DNA from: CAZZNQ01 sp964655775
GTDB taxonomy: Bacteria > Planctomycetota > Brocadiia > SM23-32
DNA length: 64,000 nt
Direction: 5' to 3'
NCBI GenBank assembly: GCA_964655775.1
Contig: CAZZNQ010000007.1
Span: 1 to 64,000, forward strand
Part shown: one piece after another, positions 25,359 to 32,646 of the stretch
Position numbering within the stretch: position 1 is the first letter of the stretch
Layout of the letters: every line of letters starts with the position of its first letter
Translations under genes and position numbers: made by a program
Notes under the pieces: generated by a model
What the model saw: only the letters and a program-made list of their open reading frames with translations
What the model was told of the DNA's origin: nothing
The model's database searches: none

Positions 25359-25388
25359 GCAGAGCACTCTGCAAGGCAGAGTATACTA
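25359..25388. promoter_or_regulatory. Candidate operator palindromes upstream of the regulator operon
   Basis: A perfect palindrome GCAGAGCACTCTGC (25359-25372) is followed by another GCAGAG half-site (25376-25381) overlapping the palindrome AGTATACT. The spacing and position, about 50 bases before ATG 25311, suit a repressor site. I see nothing else in the spacer 25389-25622 apart from the sigma-factor gene's leader. Confidence 0.4.
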
Positions 25389-25622
25389 ACCCCAGCCGGG
25401 CTCCGTGTCAAGAGGTAAAGGCGGGCCGCCTCTGCCGGACGCGGCGGGGCGGATGGATGCGATGAGAAACTCGTTTGCTGGCGGCTGCGGGGATTCCCGA
25501 ACGGGCAGCGCCCCCGGTCTGACAGAACAGCTTGCTCCGCGAACCCCATATGCCGCTGGGCGCGGAATCATTTGAACTTTCGGCCCGCAGGTCCATCTAC
25601 TACTGTAGGAGGCAACGCACTC

Positions 25623-26192
25623 ATGGATTCCAGGGAACGAATAGCCGAAGAACTGCTCGTGATCCGAGCGCAGATGGGTGACAGATCCGCGTTCGCGGGG
25701 CTGTTCGAGCGGTACGACGCCCGGCTGCGCTATCTGATGCGGCGATTGCTCTCCGGCAGGGAGGCGGCGGAGGGCGCCGCCCAGGACGTGTGGCTGACCG
25801 TGCTGAGCCGCATCCGTTCGCTCCGCAGCCCGGGCGCCTTCCGTGCCTGGTTCTACAGGATTGCTCGGAACAGGGCGTATCAGGAACTTCGCTCACACGA
25901 GGACGTGGACCTGTCCGTGGAAGAACCGATCGAGCCCGGTCCAGAGCCGCCGGACGCGGCCGTAGCCGCGGAGGACGCCGCCCGCATACAGATTGCTCTG
26001 GGCAGTCTGCAGCCCAAGCACAGAGAGGTTCTGGTGCTGTGCTACGTCGAGCAGATGCCGTACGAAGAGACCGCCGAAGTCCTGGAGGTCCCGCTCGGGA
26101 CCGTCAAATCGAGGATTTACTACGCGAAGAGCGCCCTACGGCGCGAGATGGAGGGACGGAGCAATGAAGGACACAAAGAACCTGGCAGGTGA
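25623..26192 (+). CDS. ECF-type RNA polymerase sigma factor
   Basis: 189-residue sigma-70 family factor with region 2 (FAGLFERYDARLRYLMRR to AFRAWFYRIARNRA) and region 4 (LQPKHREVLVLCYVEQMPYEETAEVL ... GTVKSRIYYAKSALRR). It lacks regions 1 and 3. ATG 25623 lies 10 bases after AGGAGG, a longish spacing. The next gene overlaps its end by 29 bases and encodes a membrane protein that may act as its anti-sigma factor. Confidence 0.93.
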   Translation: MDSRERIAEELLVIRAQMGDRSAFAGLFERYDARLRYLMRRLLSGREAAEGAAQDVWLTVLSRIRSLRSPGAFRAWFYRIARNRAYQELRSHEDVDLSVEEPIEPGPEPPDAAVAAEDAARIQIALGSLQPKHREVLVLCYVEQMPYEETAEVLEVPLGTVKSRIYYAKSALRREMEGRSNEGHKEPGR

Positions 26193-26622
26193 GCTCTTGA
26201 GGCAGAACGGGCTGAATCCCGGTGTCCTCTCCGACGAGGACCGCGAAAGGCTGCGGGACATCTTCTCGCGAGACGAAGCGCGCGTGAACCGCGTGAAGTG
26301 GGTGGCGATCGTGTGTTGGGTGCTCTTCCTCGGCATACCGATCACCGGGATGCTGGTGTCAACGGTCTTCGATGCGAGCGAAGGCGGCCAGTTGGCGAGA
26401 ACCTTGACGGACGTTGTCGCAATCGTGGAGATGTGCGTATTCTGGGTGGCGATTGTCTGCACCGTTTCTTGGTTCATTCGCGCGCGCTCCCTGGGACAGC
26501 GCCGAATCCTCGCCAAGCTCACCGACATCGAGCGACAGATCGCCCGCATGGGAAGCGAGGGGGGACAGCCGGACAGACTGTCCGACGAGGAGTCCACTGG
26601 CCAGGCCGCGAACGGGGCCTGA
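26164..26622 (+). CDS. Two-helix membrane protein, possible partner of the ECF sigma factor
   Basis: 152-residue protein with a soluble N-terminus (about 1-40), two transmembrane helices (about 43-66 and 82-106) and a charged C-terminal tail. It overlaps the sigma gene by 29 bases in another frame, which implies translational coupling. Position suggests an anti-sigma factor or stress sensor, but no zinc-type anti-sigma HxxxCxxC motif is visible, so the assignment is inferred from context only. Confidence 0.7.
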   Translation: MKDTKNLAGELLRQNGLNPGVLSDEDRERLRDIFSRDEARVNRVKWVAIVCWVLFLGIPITGMLVSTVFDASEGGQLARTLTDVVAIVEMCVFWVAIVCTVSWFIRARSLGQRRILAKLTDIERQIARMGSEGGQPDRLSDEESTGQAANGA

Positions 26623-26639
26623 CCCCGAAGCACAAAGAC

Positions 26640-26671
26640 GCCGTCCGTTCCGGAGTGTCGGAACGGACGGC
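26640..26671. terminator. Bidirectional terminator between the sigma-factor operon and nagB
   Basis: A perfect 13-bp stem (26640-26652 with 26659-26671) with a 6-base loop, sited between convergent genes. Confidence 0.7.
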
Positions 26672-26696
26672 GGTCAGATCGACGGGGAGGTCGCCG

Positions 26697-27482
26697 CTAC
26701 TTACGGTCGGCGAGGCTGTCCCAGTTCTCCTGCTGCCACTTGTAGAAGTCCTTGAGTTCAAGCTTCGACGCGGCCGCCTCGTCGAAGATGGCAATCACCT
26801 TCGGGTGCATCTGCAGCGCGGAGGCGGCGATCATGGAGGTGACGGGGCCTTCGACGGAGGCCTTGACGGCATCCGCCTTGTTCTCCCCGCTGGCCAGGAA
26901 CAGTGCCTTGCGGCTGTGCAGGATGGTGTGGATGCCCATGGTGACGGCGAAGCGCGGGACGTCCGCCTCGTCGTCGAAGAACCGGGCATTGTCCTCGATC
27001 GTCTCGCGCGTCAGGGCGGTAACGTGGGTGAGCGAGCCGATGGAGGTGCCGGGCTCGTTGAACCCGATGTGGCCGTCGCGGCCGACGCCCAGCACCTGCA
27101 CGTCGATGCCGCCGGCGGCGTCGATCATCGCCTCGTACTCTTCGCAGTGAGCGGAAAGGGAGTCGGCCATGCCGTCGGGCACGTGGATGTTGGCGGGCCG
27201 GATGTTGATGTGGTCGAAGAGGTTCTCGTCCATGAACCGGCGGTAGCTCTGGGGATGATCCGACGGCAGGCCGACGTATTCGTCCAGGTTGTAGGAGACG
27301 GCCTGCGAGAAATCGATGCCGTCTTCCTTGTGGGCTTTGACCAGACGCTGGTAGAGGCCGACGGGCGTGCTGCCCGTGGCCAGCCCGAGCACCAGGTTCG
27401 GCTTGGCGGCGAGCTTCTCGAGAACGAGTTCGGCGGCCAGGTCGCTCATGGCCTCGTAGTCTTTGACGATGCGTACGTCCAT
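26697..27482 (-). CDS. nagB: Glucosamine-6-phosphate deaminase
   Basis: 261-residue NagB, which converts glucosamine 6-phosphate to fructose 6-phosphate and ammonia. The motifs LGLATGSTPVGLY, then YNLDEYVGL and GVGRDGHIGFNEPG cover phosphate binding and catalysis (the Asp of LDEY and the His of DGHIGF). Length is normal. It lies on the same strand as the acyl carrier protein and GlmU-like genes, so this unit probably centres on amino-sugar metabolism. Confidence 0.94.
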   Translation of the reverse strand: MDVRIVKDYEAMSDLAAELVLEKLAAKPNLVLGLATGSTPVGLYQRLVKAHKEDGIDFSQAVSYNLDEYVGLPSDHPQSYRRFMDENLFDHINIRPANIHVPDGMADSLSAHCEEYEAMIDAAGGIDVQVLGVGRDGHIGFNEPGTSIGSLTHVTALTRETIEDNARFFDDEADVPRFAVTMGIHTILHSRKALFLASGENKADAVKASVEGPVTSMIAASALQMHPKVIAIFDEAAASKLELKDFYKWQQENWDSLADRK

Positions 27483-27549
27483 TGTGCGGGCTCCTTCGGG
27501 AGGTAGCAGACTGTGAGAAGGGCGTGCTGTCAGAGCGGAGCGGGGCGGT

Positions 27550-27807
27550 CTAGTCGTTGTGCTGGCGGCTGACGACGTCCGCGATGAAATCGACGGCGCT
27601 GCCTACGTCCTGGACCTGGAGTGCAACGTCCTCGTCCATCTCGATCTCGAACTCCTCCTCGAATGCGGCGACGAGTTCGACGCTCTGGATGGATTCGGCA
27701 CCGAGATCCTGAACGAATCGGGAATCGGGCGCAATCTCCTCGGCGCGCACACCCAGCACGTCACTGACCACTTCGCAGACTCTTTCGTATACTTCTTCCC
27801 TGTCCAT
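27550..27807 (-). CDS. Acyl carrier protein
   Basis: 85-residue acidic carrier protein of the AcpP family. The phosphopantetheine serine is Ser39 in DLGAESIQSVELV; the usual DSL motif is ESI here. ATG 27807 follows AGAGGA. It stands between nagB and the GlmU-like gene rather than with fab genes, so it may serve a specialised acyl transfer instead of, or as well as, bulk fatty acid synthesis. Confidence 0.88.
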   Translation of the reverse strand: MDREEVYERVCEVVSDVLGVRAEEIAPDSRFVQDLGAESIQSVELVAAFEEEFEIEMDEDVALQVQDVGSAVDFIADVVSRQHND

Positions 27808-27833
27808 CTTAGTCCTCTCACGCAGAGACGAGA

Positions 27834-29111
27834 TCAACCGAAGGCCCGGCGCCGATCGCGCTTGACCTTTTCCATCTTGGCGGGGCGCGTCAGGTCCTCC
27901 GTGTACTTGATAAGCTTGACCATGGCCTCCGTCAACTCCACCCCGCGCCTGCCCATGGCCGCGCGCGCGGTCTTGAGGGCTTCTTTGAGGCCGAGGCCCT
28001 TGCTGATGCGGCCCTCCAGGTACCAGCAGAAAGAGGGTATGTCCTTCGGCAGCACGCTGGCCCCCGCCATGAGATTGCACATTATGCCGACCATGGAGCC
28101 GGTGTTCAAGAGGGTGCCGATGCTGGTCTTGGTGTGGTCGCCGATGAAGGAGCCTACTTTCATCTCCCCCGTGTCCATCGGCTGGCCGCCGACGTAGACG
28201 CTCACGGAGGAGTAGTCGTTCTTCAGGTCGCTGTTGGTCGTCAGTGCCCCCAGGTTCACCCACTCACACACGTAGCTGTGCCCAAGGAAGCCGGTGTGGT
28301 ACTTGTTCGAGTGGGCGTGCATGATGCTCTCCTCGATCTCGCCGCCGGCGCGGCAGACCGGCCCGATAGAGGTTCCTTCGCGGACGCGTGCCTCGAAGAG
28401 TTGTGCGTCCCGACCTATGTAGGCGGGTCCGTGGATGCTGGAGTGGGCATGCACGCGCGCACCCTTGTCGATGATGATGGGCCCCTCTCGGCAGTCCAGG
28501 AAGACACACGGCTGCACCTCGGCTCCCTCGGCGATGTGGAGGTTCTCGCGGTGGCCGAACACGCCGACGGCGCCGTCGAGCTCGACCTCGAGGGCCGGGC
28601 CGTAGAGCGCCTCGAAGTCACTCTCGATCTGCGAGGCGTTCCAGTGCACCAGGTCCCAAGGGTACTTCATCAGAATGTCGTCGGTCTCGTCGTTGCCGAA
28701 CCGGTCCGTGGCTTTTCGGGCGAGGTCCGGGCCGGATTCGGGTTCCAGCTCGCGGACGGTGTCCCGATGCAGGAAGGCCCAGACGAAGTCGCCGGCCTCG
28801 GTGGCGGCCACGCGCTGCTTCTCGGTGTAGGTCTCAGCAGGGGCGGTGAGAATCGCGCCGGCATTCACCAGAAGGAGGTCGTCATCGGGGGACAGGCGTT
28901 CGGCGTTGTTGACGGCCCCAGAGCCGTAGGTGTCCGCGACGACGTCGTTCAGAATATCCCGGGTTTCGAGATGAAGTTCAGAATCTGGGAACTTCTCCTG
29001 GATCTTCTGCCTCAGGTTGGTGGCTCCGCACCTCAGCTCAAAGACGGGGCGCAGGTAGGTGAGCGGGTAGAGCAGGTCGAAGCTGTCGTCTTCGAATAGC
29101 AGTATCTTCAT
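27834..29111 (-). CDS. GlmU-like sugar nucleotidyltransferase with left-handed beta-helix
   Basis: 425-residue two-domain protein resembling the alternative bacterial GlmU-related family (UDP-GlcNAc diphosphorylase/acetyltransferase related). The N-terminal part starts ILLFEDDSFDLLYPLTYLRPVFELRCG, where the classical GlmU GxGTRM loop is absent. The C-terminal half has hexapeptide repeats (VQPCVFLDCREGPIIIDKGARVHAHSSI and onwards) expected to form a beta-helix. It may supply a nucleotide sugar near nagB; the true substrate is unknown. Confidence 0.78.
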   Translation of the reverse strand: MKILLFEDDSFDLLYPLTYLRPVFELRCGATNLRQKIQEKFPDSELHLETRDILNDVVADTYGSGAVNNAERLSPDDDLLLVNAGAILTAPAETYTEKQRVAATEAGDFVWAFLHRDTVRELEPESGPDLARKATDRFGNDETDDILMKYPWDLVHWNASQIESDFEALYGPALEVELDGAVGVFGHRENLHIAEGAEVQPCVFLDCREGPIIIDKGARVHAHSSIHGPAYIGRDAQLFEARVREGTSIGPVCRAGGEIEESIMHAHSNKYHTGFLGHSYVCEWVNLGALTTNSDLKNDYSSVSVYVGGQPMDTGEMKVGSFIGDHTKTSIGTLLNTGSMVGIMCNLMAGASVLPKDIPSFCWYLEGRISKGLGLKEALKTARAAMGRRGVELTEAMVKLIKYTEDLTRPAKMEKVKRDRRRAFG

Positions 29112-29238
29112 CTTGCCGATTCCTCGGTCGAGAGCCGCTGATGCCGTTCGGATGCACCGCGTGCGCGGGCAGAAGGCGAGAACCCCATTGTAGCGCCCCG
29201 GCGGGTGATTGCCAACGGCCGGCGGGGCGCATTAGCAA

Positions 29239-29276
29239 GCGGGCACCACGAGTTAACTGTAACGCGCGGTGCCCGC
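29239..29276. terminator. Inverted repeat downstream of the small lipoprotein gene
   Basis: GCGGGCACC (29239-29247) pairs perfectly with GGTGCCCGC (29268-29276) over a 20-base loop, about 30 bases past the lipoprotein stop on the minus strand. There is no T run, so the terminator role is only probable. Confidence 0.45.
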
Positions 29277-29305
29277 GTCAGATGCGTTCTAAGCGGCCGT
29301 CAGAC

Positions 29306-29524
29306 TCAGTACTTGTACGGCGGGAAGCTCTGCTCGTGCAACGTGCTCGGCTCGTCGAGGCCGAGGATCCAGTCGAAGTCATCGACCATGTGATCCAGGT
29401 CCGTGCGGATGGAGATGGCGCGGCGGCGCTGCCTGTCGGCACTGAAGGCGTTGCATCCGAGCGAAACCACAAGCCCCGCCAAAGCGCATACACACAACAA
29501 CCTGGTGAGCCACCAGTTCCTCAT
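29306..29524 (-). CDS. Small putative lipoprotein
   Basis: 72-residue protein with a lipoprotein-like signal peptide: basic start, hydrophobic core and a cysteine in VVSLGC (the lipobox is slightly non-canonical). The mature part has ADRQRRRAISIRTDLDHMVDD and then DWILGLDEPSTLHEQ. I recall similarly built short lipoproteins in planctomycetes, but cannot check. ATG 29524 follows GGGGAGA. Function unknown. Confidence 0.7.
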   Translation of the reverse strand: MRNWWLTRLLCVCALAGLVVSLGCNAFSADRQRRRAISIRTDLDHMVDDFDWILGLDEPSTLHEQSFPPYKY

Positions 29525-29708
29525 GGAATCATCTCCCCGCGTTGTGAAAAGGCCAGTCTTGCTAACAAGTTTACAGCGAGAATATATGCGTTGGCCCACG
29601 CTGTGTCAAACAAAAAACGATCCTAGCCGCGTGCGCGTTCGTGGGGCGGAGCACCTTCAGGCACGCCGGGAGCGATTGCAGGGCACGGCTGCGGCCTGGA
29701 GTTTGGCC

Positions 29709-29736
29709 TTGACTACCTGCGGCAAACGGTTACAAT
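29709..29736 (+). promoter_or_regulatory. Promoter for mtnP and probably the following run of genes
   Basis: TTGACT (29709-29714), 16 bases, TACAAT (29731-29736). Transcription from about 29743 gives a leader of about 60 bases before ATG 29804. Confidence 0.6.
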
Positions 29737-29803
29737 CCGGCCGGAAGTGTAGTGTTGGAAATGCTGGACGCGACGCAGGTAACACCGCGGGAGTTGCTAC
29801 GCT

Positions 29804-30670
29804 ATGGGAGAAGACGGCGTGTTAGGAATCATTGGGGGTAGTGGCCTGTACAGCATGGACGGGCTGGAGGTGACCGAGGAGGTGGAGGTATCCACGCCGT
29901 TCGGGGAGCCTTCGGACAACTACGTGCTGGGAGAGCTGGAGGGGTGCCGCATAGCGTTCCTGCCCCGGCACGGGCGCATGCACACCATTCTGCCCGGCGA
30001 ACTGAACTTCCGGGCCAACATCTACGGCTTCAAGAAGCTCGGCGTCAGCCGAATCGTGTCCGTCTCCGCCGTCGGCAGCATGAAGGGGGACATCAAGCCG
30101 CTGGACGTGGTGCTGCCCGACCAGTTCATCGATCGTACGCGGGGGCGAGCGGACACCTTCTTCGGCGAGGGCATCGTCGCCCACGTGCCCTTCGGGGACC
30201 CGGTCTGCGCCGAGCTGCACGGCCACGTGAGGTCGGCCGCGGAGTCGACCGACGCCACGGTGTGGCCCTGCGGCACCTACCTCTGTATGGAGGGCCCGGC
30301 ATTCTCGACACGTGCGGAGTCCGAGCTCTATCGCTCGTGGGGTGTGCACGTCATCGGGATGACGAACGTTCAGGAAGCGAAGCTTGCCCGCGAGGCCGAG
30401 ATGTGCTACGCTACCATCGCTCTCGTCACGGATTACGACTGCTGGCACGAGAGCGAGGATGAGGTGACCGTGGACATGGTCATGTCGAACCTTCGCAAGA
30501 ACGCTCAGACGGCTCAGGAGACTCTTCGCGCACTTGCCTCTGCGCTGCCCGACGAGCGGGCGTGCGGGTGCGACGAGGTGCTGGCTTCCGCGCTGGTGAC
30601 TCCGCCTAAGCGCATGCCGCCGCGGACCAAGGAGAAGTTGGAAATCATCATCGGCAAGTATGTAGAATAG
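29804..30670 (+). CDS. mtnP: S-methyl-5'-thioadenosine phosphorylase
   Basis: 288-residue phosphorylase that cleaves methylthioadenosine to adenine and 5-methylthioribose-1-phosphate. It has the phosphate-binding GIIGGSGLYSMDGL, the RHGR loop, SAVGSMKGDIKPLDVV, then CMEGPAFSTRAES and GMTNVQEAKLAREAEMCYATIALVTDYDCW, which places it in the MTAP rather than the purine phosphorylase branch. It starts the plus-strand run that leads to the STAS/PqqD/ABC genes 44 bases later, but a functional link is unproven. Confidence 0.92.
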   Translation: MGEDGVLGIIGGSGLYSMDGLEVTEEVEVSTPFGEPSDNYVLGELEGCRIAFLPRHGRMHTILPGELNFRANIYGFKKLGVSRIVSVSAVGSMKGDIKPLDVVLPDQFIDRTRGRADTFFGEGIVAHVPFGDPVCAELHGHVRSAAESTDATVWPCGTYLCMEGPAFSTRAESELYRSWGVHVIGMTNVQEAKLAREAEMCYATIALVTDYDCWHESEDEVTVDMVMSNLRKNAQTAQETLRALASALPDERACGCDEVLASALVTPPKRMPPRTKEKLEIIIGKYVE

Positions 30671-30714
30671 CGATTCAAGTCACTTACCCACCGGCTCTGT
30701 GGGAGAGACGATCA

Positions 30715-31254
30715 ATGGCAGGTGAAATCGTTGTCAGGTGTCAGAAGTGCGGCCATAAGCTGAAGACTGACAGCCAGTACGTCGGTAAGAAGGGGCGTTG
30801 CCCTAAGTGCGGAGCCGTCATCCGGCTTCAGAGGGCCGGTGAGGGTAAGCTGGACGGCACCGAGCACCAGGTGGTGGCGGTGGACGAGGTGGAAACGCGC
30901 AAGGACGCACTGCTGCGGGTGCAGAAGCAGAACGACGTGGCCGTTGTCAGCTTCGTCACCTCCCGCATCCTCGACCAGTCCAACGTGCAGCAACTGGGCG
31001 AGGAGTTCGACGCACTGATCGACGATTACAAGCTTGACAAGATCGTGCTGAACTTCTCCAACGTCAGCTACATGAGCAGCGCCGTGATGGGCAAACTGGT
31101 CGGATTGCTCAAGAAGGCGAAGTCGGCGGGCGGCCGACTCATCCTCACGAACATCGAGGCGGGCATCTACGAGATCTTCGAGATCATGCGGTTCGACAAG
31201 ATGTTCGAGATCCGGGAGACCGAGGACGAAGCCGTCATCGATCTGATGGGCTGA
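30715..31254 (+). CDS. Zinc-ribbon STAS-domain protein
   Basis: 179-residue protein with an N-terminal zinc ribbon (RCQKCGHKL ... RCPKCGAVI, residues 9-32), a linker and a C-terminal STAS domain (about 65-179). The anti-anti-sigma serine motif, DSAGL in SpoIIAA, appears as NVSYMSSAVMGKLVGL, so a phosphorylatable serine is retained. It starts a tight series with the unknown gene at 31256, the PqqD-like gene and an ABC transporter. It may be a regulatory or scaffolding partner of that system. Confidence 0.85.
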   Translation: MAGEIVVRCQKCGHKLKTDSQYVGKKGRCPKCGAVIRLQRAGEGKLDGTEHQVVAVDEVETRKDALLRVQKQNDVAVVSFVTSRILDQSNVQQLGEEFDALIDDYKLDKIVLNFSNVSYMSSAVMGKLVGLLKKAKSAGGRLILTNIEAGIYEIFEIMRFDKMFEIRETEDEAVIDLMG

Positions 31255-31255
31255 C

Positions 31256-32200
31256 ATGACGATGGGCCGTTCCGCAACACGAAGGCCCTTCAAGACCTTC
31301 GCCTGGCAAGGGATAACGCTCTCCGTTCCTGAGAACTGGACGCTCGCCCACATCCGCGGCGGCTTCAAGGCCGGATCGGTTCGCCTCGCCGATGAGAGCG
31401 CAGTGCGCCTCGAAGTGCGTTGGGAGAGCAAGGCATCCGCACAGTCCGTCACCTCCGTGGTCACCGGCAACCTGAGCCGTGTCCAGAAAAAAGCAAAACG
31501 CGACGGTCATGCCGTGACCGTTCAGCGCGACCTGAACTTGGCCGACCCGCCGGCTCGCGATTCCGAGTGCTACCGCTGGGCCACGAACCGGCAGGTTCTG
31601 GCCATGCTCAGTCGATGCAGCGAGTGTGGCCGCAGCGTTCATCTCCAGGTGATGGGGTCTCTGGACGAGCGGTTGCGCAGCATCAGCCGCACGGTTTTCG
31701 CCTCCCTGCAGGATCACGCCGAGGGAGACTGTCTGCCGTGGCGGTTCATGGATGTTCGGTTCGGCAGCCCAGCCCGTCTGCCGCTTGAGACTTCCAGCCT
31801 GAAACCCGGTTGCATTCGGATGCGCTTCGGCCGGCGCTTGACTAAACTGGAGTACGTAAGAGTCAGTCTGGCGGAGGTCCTGCTGAAGCGGGACAGTCTG
31901 GAGGGCTGGTTTCGAGGGTTCTATGCCAAGGACATGAAGCGGCGCAGTTACCGGGTGAAAGAGCACCGCGTTAAAGGCCACGACGGGATCCAAGTCCAGG
32001 GCGCCCCGTGGCTGGTATTCAGCCCCCTGCGCCTTGTCGGCCGCGGGCGGCTTCTGCGCGCGTACGGTTGGCACTGCGAGGAGACGAACCGCATCTTCAT
32101 CTGCCTCTACGACGGGCCGGAGCGTTCGGTCGACTGGCTGGAGGGGATGCGGGACAGCATGGAATGCTGCGAATCGGGGCGGCGAGACGCGGAGATCTGA
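31256..32200 (+). CDS. Unknown protein in the STAS/PqqD/ABC cluster
   Basis: 314-residue soluble protein with no signal peptide. It begins with a basic segment, then TFAWQGITLSVPENW, a pattern seen in small beta-barrel domains; a CSECG pair lies in the middle (about residue 120). The second half is again rich in beta strands and arginine. It may consist of two similar halves (each opening with a short F/W-rich strand followed by GS-V/A-RL), but I am not certain. It starts one base after the STAS gene's stop and ends 2 bases before the PqqD-like gene, so it is cotranslated with them. Confidence 0.7.
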   Translation: MTMGRSATRRPFKTFAWQGITLSVPENWTLAHIRGGFKAGSVRLADESAVRLEVRWESKASAQSVTSVVTGNLSRVQKKAKRDGHAVTVQRDLNLADPPARDSECYRWATNRQVLAMLSRCSECGRSVHLQVMGSLDERLRSISRTVFASLQDHAEGDCLPWRFMDVRFGSPARLPLETSSLKPGCIRMRFGRRLTKLEYVRVSLAEVLLKRDSLEGWFRGFYAKDMKRRSYRVKEHRVKGHDGIQVQGAPWLVFSPLRLVGRGRLLRAYGWHCEETNRIFICLYDGPERSVDWLEGMRDSMECCESGRRDAEI

Positions 32201-32202
32201 AG

Positions 32203-32592
32203 ATGGCGCTGTTCAGAAGGAAACCGAAGGGGAAGCCGATAAGCCGGGAGGACTCCCTGGCGACCCGTCCGGTCCTCAACCGGCTGGTGCGGCTGGAAGA
32301 AGGCGAGGACGGCAACACGATCCTGTGCATTCCCCGGCGGCAGACCGCGATGTTCAAAGCGGTGTCCAAATGGTATCATATTTCTCCGTATAAGAAGGTT
32401 GCACTTGACGAACTCGGCTCCTTCGTAATAGAACTATGCGACGGGAATCATACCGTTGCGGAGATAGTAGAGAAGTTCGCCGAGCGGTTCAGACTGAACC
32501 GGCGCGAGGCCGAGGTCGCGATGGGCGCTTTCCTGCGCGACCTGGCCGGACGATCCGTAATCGGGCTGGTGATTGACAGGGAAGACAACTAA
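32203..32592 (+). CDS. PqqD-like peptide-chaperone domain protein
   Basis: 129-residue protein with a basic N-terminus and a PqqD-type winged-helix domain from about residue 20 (ISPYKKVALDELGSFVIELCDGNHTVAEIVEKFAERF), the fold that binds precursor peptides in RiPP pathways. No radical-SAM enzyme or clear precursor peptide is nearby. Its neighbours are the STAS and unknown genes upstream and a MacB-like ABC exporter downstream, all on one strand. It might present a peptide or protein to the exporter; that is inference. Confidence 0.8.
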   Translation: MALFRRKPKGKPISREDSLATRPVLNRLVRLEEGEDGNTILCIPRRQTAMFKAVSKWYHISPYKKVALDELGSFVIELCDGNHTVAEIVEKFAERFRLNRREAEVAMGAFLRDLAGRSVIGLVIDREDN

Positions 32593-32646
32593 GCGCCGCC
32601 GGGCCCGGCACCCGGTGCGCGCCGAGAAAGTGTTCGGAGGTTACCT

